A DNA stretch of 50,763 bases from Haplosporangium gracile (Eukaryota > Mortierellomycota > Mortierellomycetes > Mortierellales > Mortierellaceae). The position numbers and the translations under genes are program-made. The first letter of the stretch is position 1. Each line of letters starts with the position of its first letter. The stretch is from NCBI GenBank assembly GCA_015499985.1, contig JAAAUF010000166.1, positions 1 through 50,763 of the forward strand. Direction: 5' to 3'. Below the pieces are notes generated by a model that worked only from the letters and a program-made list of their open reading frames with translations, did not search any database and was not told where the DNA came from. Shown one piece after another: positions 11,344 to 23,060 of the stretch.

Positions 11344-13261
11344 ATGTCGTCGTCGTCGTCGTCGCTGTCGTCAAGCCAACGATTCTTCGACACACCAGAG
11401 CTCATTGCTCTCTCAGCAGATACTTGGACAAGGGCGACGTGTCAAGACTTCTGCAGACAAGTCACTTCTTATAATACTGTTGCCAACCCTTCCTCTTCAC
11501 CCACCTCAGGTCGATCCTTGTCAACAATACAACACGTTCAATCGACGTCTTTAGTCGCCGGGACAGCTTGCCTCTTCTTGCACAGCATGTCTCTTCTGTG
11601 CGGTCGCTTCACGTCAAATGATTCGACAGGGCCTATTTGTTCAATTGTTTTCTGGATTACCAACAACAGTCTCTCCAAAAAACAGGAACCGCCGCGTCCT
11701 CCATTGATTCTGGTGTATCCATCCCCACGTGGCTGTCACCGCAGAACGATATACCCTTTACTGCAATCCCATTGGCACCAATGTCCTACCTGACAGTACT
11801 ATCCATCGATGTAGAGCCAAGTGACAGTGACCGCCATTTCCCATTCTTCGTCCTTACGTTTCAGAACTTTATTGTCATCTATTCTCAAGTTTGCTGGATA
11901 ATACAACTCAGCTTACGTCTGGGCAGCTTGCCTATGAGATCGATGCCGACTAGGAGCGCACGGGAGGTGCTGTTCTTGGCCGGAATCATTGCAAGGATTT
12001 CGACACTGAAGCTACTTGATCTGGGGATTTCTCAACAACATATTAGACTCCCTGGATTAGTTCCGCATCTGGGTGAATTTTTTGCGGGGGACTCCGTCGT
12101 CGTGGCAAAAGTTCGCATTCTCTGTGGGCTACACGGCAACCTTGGCAGGAGATGCTGGTGGTGTTTTTGGTGGCGCTGAATTGATGGTGGATCCACCTTC
12201 CAGACAGGATGTGTTGTCAGCCTTGACCGAGCTGGTGTTGTCAGGTCCATTCCTATTCAACTCTACTATTACAGCAGACGACATTCAGGAAGTTTTGGAA
12301 CGCTGCCCCAATCTCGACAAAATCTCCTTAAACAGTTGGACCGACGAGGATATGCTGGCGACTATTCTCCCAAGTTGTTGTCCCAAGCTGAGGAAGATAG
12401 TTCATGATACAGACTTTTTGGCAAGGAATGACTTTGTGCACAAACTCATGGCGGCTTTGCCCTCGAATCAGGTGGAGGAGGTTGAGTACAAGAATTATTG
12501 AGGCAAGTTAGATTTAAATGGACCGAAACTAGCAGTCCTTAGACACTAGACCTCTATCCGACGGGTCCTGCTCGAGAACTGTGACATGTCCCAAAGTCGG
12601 TCTATTGGATTGCTACGTGCAGAATACGTTGGTCTAGAGAAACTGGAAGTTCGTCCACAGAGCACAAGCTGGGCATCATGCATGTATTTGGAAGATGCTA
12701 TCGCCGCTATGCCATGGGTTTGCACCAACATTCGACATCTCGCACTCGCCATCGCAGGGACCTCTCTTCCAGGAGACCACGCATATAAAGCATCAGAGCA
12801 GGAATCGTTCTACAAAAGATCAGAGTCCACGGCACTTTCAAAGGAGGAGGCAGTCCAGTTTGCGTTGTTGGAGCGCCTCTACCGGCCGGCAAATTAGATC
12901 CTTGAAGGAACTCAGGCGGTTGAATCTACGGTCGCTTATTACAAATGGGGTTAGGGCCAGGGTAGATGGACAGGGCTACCGGCAAAACACGTTTCCGGGC
13001 ATGAGGAGCTTGGGAGACGTTAACGCGGGCAGGCAGGGGTTCTTGGGTCTGCTCAGCGTGCAGAAGATTTGTGGATCTGTTTATGCGTCGACGGAGGAGG
13101 GTGAGGCGACTGTTAGGTGGGCTGAGGTGAGGTGGATGTATGAGAACTGGCCGGCCCTGTAAGTCGGCGAGTTTTTTGATAGGAGAGACGAGCCAGGGAA
13201 ACACTTTCTGGAGCTACGGGATCAGCGCCAACGATTGAAGCTGGAATTGTTTGGCTATTAG
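11344..13261 (+). pseudogene. Decayed F-box/LRR gene, copy 1 of a local family
   Basis: It begins MSSSSSSLSSSQRFFDTPEL, the N-terminal signature shared with the copies at 13.5, 25.6 and 26.0 kb. After the first 40 codons the frame is lost, and homologous pieces continue in alternating frames: SGVSIPTWLSPQNDIPFTAI, then REVLFLAGIIARISTLKLLD, then GGVFGGAELMVDPPSRQDVL and ITADDIQEVLERCPNLDKIS, then YLEDAIAAMPWVCTNIRHLA, then AGRQGFLGLLSVQKICGSVY, and finally LELFGY with TAG at 13259-13261. Each block has a counterpart in the same order in the minus-strand copy at 23769-25625. Several frameshifts and internal stops (for example TGA at 12499-12501) exclude a working protein. Introns do not rescue the frame in a way I could find. 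Confidence 0.8.
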
Positions 13262-13491
13262 ACCTTCACGTTCAAAAAGTTGTCCCACAAAACAAATATC
13301 ATTAGTTATGATTGCTTGTCATGGGGAAAAAAAGGAGATTGTCTATCGTCAGTTCGACTCGGTCCGCGCACAAAGGATGTCCATTTTCGACTTCTTGCTC
13401 CATGATGCTTCACTCCATTAAGGATCTTAATTAATTCTGCTCGCATTTTAAAACGCGAATAAAAAAAATTACCAACTACCACCATCTCGCC

Positions 13492-13622
13492 ATGTCGTCC
13501 CCGTTGCAAATCACAAGTTCTTCGATGCCCCAGAACTCATCTGTATCAAAGCAAGATATCTGGAGTTTGAGAGCATATCGCAACTTCTTCAGGCAATCGG
13601 TCAATTACATCAACGTTCCTAA
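13492..13622 (+). pseudogene. Truncated F-box N-terminal fragment
   Basis: ATG at 13492 gives MSSPLQ. A frameshift within a few codons then leads to HKFFDAPELICIKARYLE and FESISQLLQAIGQLHQRS before a stop at 13620-13622. This matches the F-box start of the 25.6-kb copy (FFNTPELVCITAGCLKMENI). Nothing homologous follows, so only the 5' end of this copy exists. Confidence 0.75.
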
Positions 13623-13794
13623 TCCTTCTTGTTTGTCCAATTGATATCATTTTCCATGTTAAGGTTGTCTTGTGACCTAGATCCTGTCCTTACGCGTAAT
13701 TGTTCCTTGAAGTTGATTATTGTCGTGTTTTTATTGCTTTCATCTCGTCCTGGGGTTTGATAACTTCCAGGACTCCCAAATAAAGCGTTCCTTT

Positions 13795-14418
13795 CTAGTA
13801 CTTGTACTTTGTCGAGTAATCCTTGGGCGAGACAACAAGACCACGACCCTTTCTTGCACCTCGAAAAACCGTCTCGACAATATCAATCAACTCCTGTTTA
13901 CTATCCAGCGCCCAGTTAATCTTGTTGTTGTTTCCTGTTCCCAGATCGACCATGATATGTTTGTTGCGGAAGAAGAACATGGTCGTGCAGGGGTCGTACA
14001 GCTCGTACATTTTGTTGAAATCGGGCACTTCGGTGATATCGACCAGGTAGACGACGGCAAAGTTCTTGATCTTTTCGGCAACAGAGTAGAGGAGTTCATC
14101 CATTTGCATGCAAGTTGGGTCCCAGTCTGTCCCGAAGCGGAGGATGACGACGCGGTCTTCTTCGGAGAGGATGGCTTGGTCGACTTGCCAGCCGTTTGTC
14201 AAATGTGGCAGGAAATAGGACTATTTTAGTTGAACAGGTAAGAGTAAAGAAGGTGAGAGTTAGTGTCATCGCAGGCCAAGAAAATAATACAGAAGGAAAA
14301 CTTGACAAGCCCACATGCTGTTCAAAAAGTGGTGGCGTTTTTGTATTTTTTTTTTCAAGTGACAAAAGGGTGGAAAGCTGAAGAACATTTGGTCAAGGTG
14401 TAATTCCTTACGCACCAT
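13795..14418 (-). CDS. dib1: U5 snRNP component Dim1/Dib1 (TXNL4A)
   Basis: Exon 2 (14220-13795) encodes nearly the whole 142-aa protein: SYFLPHLTNGWQVDQAILSE, the thioredoxin-fold core with DWDPTCMQMDELL, VYLVDITEVPDFNKMYELYD, MFFFRNKHIMVDLGTGNNNK, and the C-terminal GRGLVVSPKDYSTKYKY. The family is one of the most conserved in eukaryotes and sits in the U5 and U4/U6.U5 tri-snRNP, where it holds the spliceosome inactive before activation. It has a thioredoxin fold without the redox CxxC pair, as here. The expected N-terminus is MSYxLPHL. Ser lies just after a minus-strand acceptor (TAAAATAG), so exon 1 should supply only Met. An ATG followed by GTGCGTAAG at 14418-14416 fits phase and position; that exon call is less certain than the rest. 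Confidence 0.93.
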
Positions 14419-15272
14419 GCTTCAGCTTTATGAGAAGTGAGGAAGGTGTTTCTTGGAAGGAGGAAGGGTCGTCGGTCGGTGTGAGTGATGTGAAGTTGAG
14501 GTTGCTGAAGAGGTAATATTATTAAATGATGGAAGGTAGCAGATGTGTGTGTGTTGGGTGTTGATTGAGGCGAAGTGGTTTAGAAAAAAAAAGAGCTGAA
14601 CCGCGTCAAAGCTTGCTTCTGAAGGCAAAGCAAAGTCAATAGGGTGGCTTAGGTGCGATCGCACCACTAATTAATTGATTGACACCCTACAGATGCCACT
14701 CTGTCGGCGTTCGACTCTGGCAGCTCTCTCTCACTTAGACTTGCCTTGAGTGGGCGAAAGATCTTGAGTTTAATAGACGACCCAACAGCCATCATCGTAT
14801 TCGTTTGCTCCTCCTTCTTCTCTTTCCAGACGCCATCATCTCCGCCTCTTCATCATCTCTCCCTCTGGTAACTAGCAACCACCACCTCCTCTCTTCTTAT
14901 CTCTGTCGTTCACTGTTACCATTCTGCTACAAAGAATCGACACACTTGTTCATCATCTCACCCCCTTGACCAGCTTCCTTCCCCTGACATTCAGTTTCTG
15001 ACCTTTTTTCACTTCTTTAATTACNNNNNNNNTTTTTTTTTTTTTTTTTTTTTTTTTTTAGCCCCTCTGTTTCCCTTCTTCACAATTCTCACTGAAACGG
15101 CATCTAATTGAACCTTTATAGCCTCACAAAACACTTCCACTCTATTGCTACCTTTCTCTTCTCTCCACTCTTCTCCTTCCAATTCTCTTCTTGCAACACA
15201 TTGCCAACGGAACGAAAGCAACAATCAACAGCAGGGACTATACGGCAACATAAACCCATCTTCGATACGACT
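14419..15272. promoter_or_regulatory. Divergent promoter region with assembly gap
   Basis: Spacer between dib1 (minus) and the glycosyltransferase gene (plus). From about 14800 the plus strand becomes C/T-rich, and a long T run (15033-15059) follows eight N residues. The C/T-rich leader runs almost to the ATG at 15273. No gene is seen. Confidence 0.5.
15025..15032. other. Assembly gap (8 N)
   Basis: Eight undetermined bases directly before a 27-T run; a sequencing or assembly gap at a homopolymer in the upstream region of the glycosyltransferase gene. Confidence 0.95.
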
Positions 15273-17526
15273 ATGAACAGGAACGCCAACGGGAATGGAC
15301 TCCCGTTCCACGCCTCTGGCCAAAGGCAACAAGGATTCGGAGCAATTGTTGCCAAAACACGCCGTATCAATCCTAAGAACCTGGCCCTTATAGCTGGTAT
15401 CTGCATTGTCTCTCTCCTCACACTGGCTCGCTTCTTTGGTCCCAGCCCCGACGCACCCTCGCCTATCGCCAATCAATCTGAACATGAAGCCAAGGATGAC
15501 TTGGAGCGGGAAATATTGGTCAGGCAGATCCTTGAGACCCGCAAGTCCGCCTATAGCTTTGATGACTTTACAGAGGAAGGGCTGGTCATGGAGACGAACC
15601 AACATCTCTTGCCGGCGACTGCGATCTTGTTGGGCTGGAAGCGTCTGGACGGTTTGAAGTTGATTGTCAACTATCTGGCACGGTACCCTTATATCAAGGA
15701 GATCATCATCTGGAATAACAACCAGGAGGCCAAACTGAACAAGAAAGACTTTGAGTTTGATGCCAGCTACGGACCTGTGCCCGAGTTGCAGGTCTACAAC
15801 GGTCAAGAGAACTTGCACGACTTTGCAAAGTACATGTCGTGCTCCCTCGCCAAGTATCAACACTGCTACTTTCAGGACGATGACTGGCTCAACACCCACA
15901 TGGATGCTCTCTACACCAACTTTTTGACCAGTCCCAATCTCATTCACACCAACACTCTGCCCTTAATCCATATGGAGCACCGCCGCTGGACCTTCACCAA
16001 CGCCGGTATGTTGTTCTTGGACTGAGATTTGTTTGCCACGTACCATGAGAAAACAATTGCAAAAGCCCAATTTTTCAGGAAGTGAAATTCCTTATATGTC
16101 CGCCAAATCAAACTAATGCAAGTTTTTGTCTTTCCATCACCCTTTTTTCTTAATAGAGTACAAGATGCACGCAGGATTTGCATGGATGGGCACAGGATCG
16201 TACTTGCCAAGGGAGAAGGCACAGAGGCTACTGGAGCAAGGAGGAAATAGCAACCTGGCCAAGGATCGCCTAAAGGTCATTGATATGTACTTTTCGATCT
16301 GGACCAACCAATACCCTTACCAGTTGGTCAACTATCTTATGCCACTAGACCAGAAGAACGGATGGAGCACAGATGGCGCGGTGGACCATTGGACTGTCGT
16401 CTACAGGAACATGGTGAGCAAAGTAGCTAGTTCATTGTGACTGTTGAACGCGCAAAGTGCCAATAGTCAACCATCCTCACGGATCAACTTTGTACGATCA
16501 GAATTTGGTTTCAGCTTGCTAATTTGTGGGCGTATACATTGTTTCTGCTTTGGCTGAACTAGATGGATGCGGCCACCCGATTGTACTCTGCCCTGGTTGC
16601 CAACCCCGAAGTCTCGGAGAAGGATTATTTCCCCCGCGAGGAAGAGCTCCCCCTCATGGGCGATCGACACGCAAGGTACTGTACACTACAAAGCATCCGG
16701 GAATACTAAACGATATGACTGGATAGTTTCCATCAGTTCATGCGTACTATCACCTATTACTGACTCAAAAACTATTATGGGCATGCTACTAATAGATCGC
16801 CATGCTTTAACGACAAGTGTCTGTTCAAGACCAGTCTCGACCCTTTCCCTCTGCCACAGGAGGTCGTATTCAACAATGATCTGGAGTCGATCGAGAACCA
16901 GAATGAAAAGTTCAGGGCATTGGAGTATCCTTCGAACGAGTTCTTCGCCACATATTCTTATATCCATGCAGTCGACAATGATCCTCAGACCTGCTGGAAC
17001 AGCTTCAAAGGTACGTCCTTTGTTTTGCTTTTTTTTTGTTTTGTTTTTTTTTTTTAGATTGTTCGATTGATCCGAGGAATGCAATTGAAAAAAAACGAAC
17101 CTTCTTCCCGCAACGTACTCCAAAAGAAAAAGAAAGACCCTGTGTTTGCTTACGTTTTATTCTTTATCTCTTTTCTACCTTGGACCATTGTGACTGGCAG
17201 TGCCGCAAGTCGGAGATTCGTTTGGACTCCAGTTTGTTGCTCCACGACAAGTGAAAAAGGTGACCGTGACCTCATTCAAGTCTCTTGCGGGTCTCGAGGG
17301 CAAGTTCTCGGTCATGGCGTCGGATATGAAGGGCGAGGAATGGATCAAGTGTCGCCACACCGCGCGGTTTCCTCACGCTCATACCATGACTCTTGATATT
17401 TCCTGTCCTACTTCAGGAACCATCATCCCTGGAGGAGTGGTTTCGAATGTCAAGATTGTGTTTGATCAAGCTCTCGACAAGGCGCTGGAAGTCTGTGGCA
17501 TGGACGTCGGTGGCATGGTTCTGTAG
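15273..17526 (+). CDS. Type II membrane glycosyltransferase-like protein
   Basis: Five exons with consistent phases: 15273-16005, 16157-16413, 16563-16675, 16796-17010 and 17201-17526, giving 547 aa. Residues 36-55 form one membrane-spanning helix (LALIAGICIVSLLTLARFF) after a basic N-terminus, the usual signal anchor of a Golgi enzyme. The luminal part contains ATAILLGWKRLDGLKLIVNY, IKEIIIWNNNQ and an acidic YFQDDDW at about residues 200-205, typical of a GT-A fold metal/nucleotide-sugar site (DxD). WAWMG- and PREKAQRLL-like segments follow in exon 2. The C-terminal 130 residues (TCWNSFK, then VGDSFGLQFVAPRQVKKVTV) resemble a discoidin/F5-8C-type beta sandwich. Acceptor sugar and product are unknown; the fold assignments are inference from motifs. 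Confidence 0.82.
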
Positions 17527-19481
17527 AGCTTGGCCGTCTTTTTTTTTTCTTAGACGCAGTTTTGTTTTTGCTTTCTCATAATATACGCGGTAGTTCTGTT
17601 TCATTTCTGGGGAAGATTTCTTTACTGTTCTGCGCCTTCATGCTGGTCAGGGGTGATTTTTCATGGAAGTTGCATATACACATGTATGTGGCCAAGTCAA
17701 GTTTATCGTGGCAAATTCGAGCAATCTAATTCGACCGCTCCCTTCACCAAAATGATCCGGTCATTTTCTTCATCCTGACAGTATCAAATATTCCTAGGAG
17801 AAAAACAAAAATATTACTGAAGATGCAATGCGCACCTTGATTACTTGCATGCTTTGCTTGCGCTGTGCCACATCTCCAGGCTAAGCTGAACCCCGTTGCT
17901 TTTCCCTCACCCGCCCCTACTTGTAAGAAAAAATAGAAGCGACTAAGGGTGTGTGCATCGTGAGATCAAAAAACAGGTTCAGGTTCGCATTATGGAAAGG
18001 AAAGACCAGAATCTCGACCCTTTTTATTATTTCAAAGTCGGAAAGTGTTGGAATGTGATAATCGCATAAGCGTGATGGGACGGAACGTGTTATCGAAAAT
18101 TGATTTCGATTGGGATTTGGGTTGAGGTTGGTAAAAGGACATGTGTGGGAAGTAAAAAAGGAAGTGTAAGGTAAAAGCGAAAGGGGGAAGAAGAAGGAGC
18201 AGGAGGCGCAAGATATGCAGTCTCAGTAATCGTAGTATTGAGCATGCCAATCGAATTATTTGATTTTGTTTGTTCCGTTGTGGTTGCAATTGAAGGAGAG
18301 AGGAATCAAGGGGGGGGGATTAAAGTACACAAGGAAGCAAAATCAATAAGGATGAAGGAAGAGGTGTGTGTCGTTGTGGCCGACGATCTGCGTTATATTT
18401 TTTTTTTTTGACGGTGACAAAAATACCTTTTTCGGGATCCATTTTTACAACACGGACCATGAGAACGAGATCTTGGACTTCGGATGGACAAAGGAGGGAG
18501 AGGGAAGGATGCAGCACATGTTCTTGAGCCGAATGGAATGTGCACGATGTGATGAACATCCTATACCATGCTGTGGCCCTTGAGATTCACCAAGGAAGAA
18601 AGGGAAAAGGGTCAAAAGAAATGTGGAAAGGGATGGAAGAAAGGGTAAAGAGTAAAGTCAAGACAGTTCAGGTTTTTAGATGCTCTTGAACAGTGATTTT
18701 GACAGTTGAGCCAACACGGTTGTGGGTAAATGTGATGGTTAATGCTGATGAAGAGCATCAAGGGGAGGAGTGTTTGGTCCCAATATGACCCGATCCGGCG
18801 CACCAGCTAGGTTGCAGTGGTTGATTGACTGATTGGTCGTGTCATGAAGAACGACAACAATAAGTCGTTCGTTACGCTTAGTCCATGTTCGTTTCTTTTT
18901 TAGCCCGCTGTGGCATCGCCCTCTTCCTCTCTTTCCTTATCTCGTTGTCTTGTGTGCTATTCATATCACTCATCCGATCTGTTCACCACAAGACCTTTTT
19001 TTTTATTTGTATCAATTGAATTGAACTTACTACTTACTTTACTCTATTGGCATCCGTGCTCTGCTTGCTTGTGTGTCTTGCCTGAACAAGAGAGGCCTCG
19101 TCTCGACCCGTCTCGCCCCGCCTCGCCCCTCCTTCTCTTCAGCACACTGCCCTATCTTTTTTTCCTTTAATTATTTAACGTCGTTGTCTACTTCCTTATT
19201 GCTCCTTTCTAACTTCTCTCTTTATTCCTTTTTTTCTTCCTATTTCCCCATTCCCTCATTCACTCGCTGTCCTTTATTTTTTTCCCTGTTTCTTTTTTGT
19301 TCACAATACCATCATAGACATACACACACACACACGCTCTCACTCTTGATCGCACTCATTCATTCGCTTTTCTTTTTATTCTCGCCTGCACACTCTCTTC
19401 CTTCACACTCATTAGCACTACCTACCTTCTCTTTGTAACGACACACATACCCCTACACCCTCAACTGATACTAAAAAAGCC
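17527..19481. other. Long intergenic region, no firm gene
   Basis: Nearly 2 kb with no convincing gene. Minus-strand ATG at 18139 opens 36 codons (MSFYQPQPKSQSKSIFDNTF...) and a frame at 18320-18559 reads VQDLVLMVRVVKMDPEKG; either might be an exon of a small gene, but splice joins could not be established. From about 18900 to 19440 the plus strand is strongly C/T-rich and includes an (AC)n run at 19322-19335. This is the leader of the gene at 19482. Confidence 0.45.
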
Positions 19482-22400
19482 ATGTCCTCTTCTACCCTCA
19501 CCCCCAAAGGATACACCTTCTGTTACTACGTCTCCGGTCACGGTATGTGTCCCTTCTCTCTCTCACCCTTGCAGCAGCAGCACAGCCTACGGCTTTCTTT
19601 GTGCCTGAGTGCAGCACCACTACCGCCTCCTTCAACCGACCAGTCATCGCTGACATTCACCCTCAGAGACAAACCTGACAACTAAGATTCGTCTTACTCT
19701 TGTTCTCACTTCTTACCCCTGCCCTGTCTTCCTTCATTTCAACTTCATGTTACAGGATTCGGTCATGCCACCCGAGTCAACCAGATCATCACAGAGCTGT
19801 TGAAGTCAACGACGACATCAAGTAGCTCCTCTTCTTCTTCTTCAAGTAGCACAGCAATAGCAGCAAGCCTTGCCCCACCAACGGCCATCACTACTAAGAA
19901 CACGGAAGGTTCTTCTACAAACAACACCCCTACCTCAACGAGCAGACATACGATCTATATTGTGTCGGATGCACCCGAGTTTATCTTCCAGGACGTAACA
20001 GCCCTTGGAGCCAAGTACCGTAATGCCAAGGTCGATGCTGGCGTCGTCCAACCACTGGTGAGTCTTTCTTTAATGCTGCTGTGTGCGCCTTGTTTCATCT
20101 CAAGAAAGAGGTGAAAAAAGGGTGTATATAGCTAATTGTTCTGTTGTACAAGTTTTTGTGTGCGTGTGCGTGTATGTGAATGCGGTTGTTGTGTGTGTGT
20201 ATGTGTGTATGTGTGCATGTCGTCTTCGATTTCATTTCCCAGCAGACAGAGATGCCTTTGTTCCCAACAAGTACATACACATGGGCATTTGAATTTAATA
20301 GATGAAAAAAAATGAAGAGACCCGTTTCATTGGATCAATGCAATTCATTTTGTGATTTATTCTATTTGTGTTTACACGTTAATTACCCATTGAACAAAGC
20401 TTTTGTTCTTGTTCTACTTGTTGGCCCTTCTTACTTGCTAACATCATTCATAACAACATGTCTCTCGTTCGTTTCGTTTATCTAGGCATACTCAGTCGAC
20501 AGACAAAAGACAATCGAAGGTGTCAAGTCCTTCCTCGCCCGTCGTGAAGAGATCCTTCAGACCGAAGTATCCTGGCTGGCCCAGGTCGGAGCTGACTGTG
20601 TCCTCGCCGACGCACCCTTCCTGCCCTGGTAAGCTAAGCAAAACTCATCGAAAGAGTTCAATATCCTCCGAATCGAAACGGTACTTGGGTGAAGATATAT
20701 CGAAGAAAAAGATGAGTTTCAAAGAGAGATGAAGAAACATAAGTAGAAGTCAGCTTTTGTTACATGCGGATAGGGGTTTACCCTCGTAAGATTACAGCAC
20801 AAAAAAATAATCAGGCAGCGAATGAGAGCAAATTAACAACTCATCTGGGCAAACGGCCCAACAAAAAGAAAATTATATGAATGAGCTCCTTTGTTGTTGG
20901 CCTATGGGCTTATAACCCATGGCTCTCTTGCCATGCTCTCGTCCCTCTTATTATGCCATGTTTTGAGCATGAGCGTCTCACAAAAAATGGAGGGAAATGG
21001 GTCTAACTCAAACAATGCACACCTAGACAAGGCATGCTTGATTCTCCCTTCTTCATCTTTGTCTTATTCATCAGCTCTTTCCTTTGGCATGCAGGCACAC
21101 AAAAAAAAAACATAAGTGAGCGTGCTTGGAGTGCGATCGCTTATTGTTGAGCAATAATTACTTTTACGTTTCGAGGGCAACTCGATTCAACTCTACTGTG
21201 AACCTAACTATAACATCTTGTCTCTTCTTTATTATTAGTGCGGCTGCAAGAGCTTACGGGATTCCTGCTTGTTTGATCACCAACTTCACATTTGACGAAG
21301 TCTATCGATTCTTACGGGAGGGCGACACATTGGACAAGGATGTCATGGCGGTTGCCGATGCCGCATTAGAGGATTACAAGAAAGCTTCGCTCTTGTTGCG
21401 CTTGCCTGGCTCAATTGACATTCCTTCATTCGAGGACGAGATTTTGGCAATGGAAACTTCTCGGTCTAACGGTAGCCCCTCTGTTTCAGATATGGATGAC
21501 ACTGAGGAGGATCATCGTATTCTGTCACTCTCGACGATTCAAGAGCAAGAAGATGACTTTCAACAACAGCAGCAGCGCCAACAACTTCAGGCGCATAGCA
21601 AAGTCAAAGAGGATGGAAATGCAGCTGTACCTCTTTCCATGGATGTTGATGAGCATTATCGACGAAACAGCGCTATCCGCCAACACTCGAACGATACCAT
21701 CATGGGCGATACTACTCCTTCAGGAATCATGTCCCCAACCACGAGTATCGGAACCACAGTCTCGTCGCCCAGCCCGTCCATTATTGGCCGCTTCCAGGCA
21801 TCATCAATTGCAGCTGGTAGCGATTCGTCTCTGTCGATGGCGGCTGCGTCCCCTATGGCCTCCAAGGTGCGTTCGTTGACGCGCAAGGTGGTCGATGTGC
21901 CACTGGTTGTCAGGATGGCTGTCAATACTCGCGAGGGTGTTTTGAGATCCTTGGGTGTCGACGAACTAACGATTGCGACCAAGAAGATGGTGCTGGTTTC
22001 GTTTGGGGGTCAGAGGCTGAAGCAAGGATGGGGTAACCCACTCCCTGAGGGATGGATTGGAGTCATCTGTGGACTCCCTGTTGAGCATGAGTTGCCTGAG
22101 GGGTTCTATAGGAGCCCTCATGGTGTTTACGTTCCTGATCTCACCCGCGCCGCCGATATTGTCATTGGCAAGCTTGTATGTCTTCTTTTTGGATATTGCT
22201 GTTTGGCTGTGCTCCCTAAAATGTATCTGCACCCTTTTTTCCTGTTTTTTATTCCGTTGCATACTAATCACTCTGTTTTACTTCTATTTTAATAATATGT
22301 TTTACAGGGCTATGGAACGTGCTCAGAATGCATTGCGCATGATACACCCCTGATCTATGTCTCGCGCCCACAGTTTGTCGAAGAACACGGACTGATCAAG

Positions 22401-22955
22401 ATGATGGTCAACCACGGTCTCCCTGTCGAGATGACCGCTGAGGAGTTTGAAAATGGACAATGGCAGCGGTCGATCCTCGAGGCTGACCGACAGGCGCAGG
22501 AAGAAAAAGAAGGGCGACGCTTGCATATGGAGAGCTGTAGCGAGGATTCACATGATGATGAGGAGCAACAGCAAGATAATGACAAAGGGCAAACGACTCA
22601 CAAGGACGTTATTTCGCTGGCGGAATCCGTTAACAGGGGGGAGTTGGCCAAGGCAGAACCCATCTCACTCGGTCGTCGGACCCGTCGGTCGTCTTCTGTC
22701 ACCTCGTTGTCGGCTTTCAGAGTCAAGGGACCCAAGATGGCGCGGCTTTCTCCTGTTGGGGATGATGATGACCAGCCTTCTATTCGCGAGGACAGGGACC
22801 GGGAGGAGGTACCATTGCCACCGATTGAGGCGGAGCTGGAGAAGACGTATGTGCCTGCGGTCTGGTTCGAGAGGAGGATACCTCATAATGGTGGTGAGGT
22901 GTGTGCGCGCCTTGTTGAAGAGTTTATGGCGCGTTTGGAGGAGGATGATGAATGA
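19482..22955 (+). CDS. GT-B protein like the N-terminal half of L-arabinokinase
   Basis: Five exons with matching phases: 19482-19542, 19756-20057, 20486-20628, 21239-22175 and 22308-22955, giving 696 aa. The N-terminus FCYYVSGHGFGHATRVNQII carries the GHGFGHATR glycine-rich loop of GT-B (family 28/MurG-like) proteins, as in plant arabinokinase N-terminal domains. Further matches are YIVSDAPEFIFQDV, AKYRNAKVDAGVVQPL, DCVLADAPFLP, YGIPACLITNFTFDEVYRFL, VLVSFGGQRLKQGW and GVYVPDLTRAADIVIGKLGY-type sequence. The GHMP kinase half is absent: the protein ends in an acidic, low-complexity tail. A roughly 190-residue disordered insert (about residues 230-420, Gln/Ser-rich) splits the two lobes. Substrate is unknown. 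The start at 19482 follows the C/T-rich leader. Confidence 0.87.
20157..20218 (+). repeat. TG-rich microsatellite in intron 2
   Basis: Imperfect (TG)n/(TATG)n stretch inside the second intron of the GT-B gene. No sign of function. Confidence 0.7.
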
Positions 22956-23009
22956 ACGAGTTTAGTGACGAGAGTTACTTAGACAAACAACTATCTTTTT
23001 AGAGACAAC

Positions 23010-23015
23010 AATAAA
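23010..23015 (+). terminator. Poly-A signal AATAAA
   Basis: AATAAA 54 bp after the stop of the GT-B gene; the probable 3' processing signal. Confidence 0.55.
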
Positions 23016-23060
23016 AAAACAACATGTACAACATATTAATTTTTTTTTTTACGAATTGCT

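Noticed and set aside
18032..18559. Two short minus-strand frames that could be a small spliced gene
   Set aside because: No acceptable donor/acceptor pair joins them in frame and no family match was recognised; mentioned only as intergenic content.
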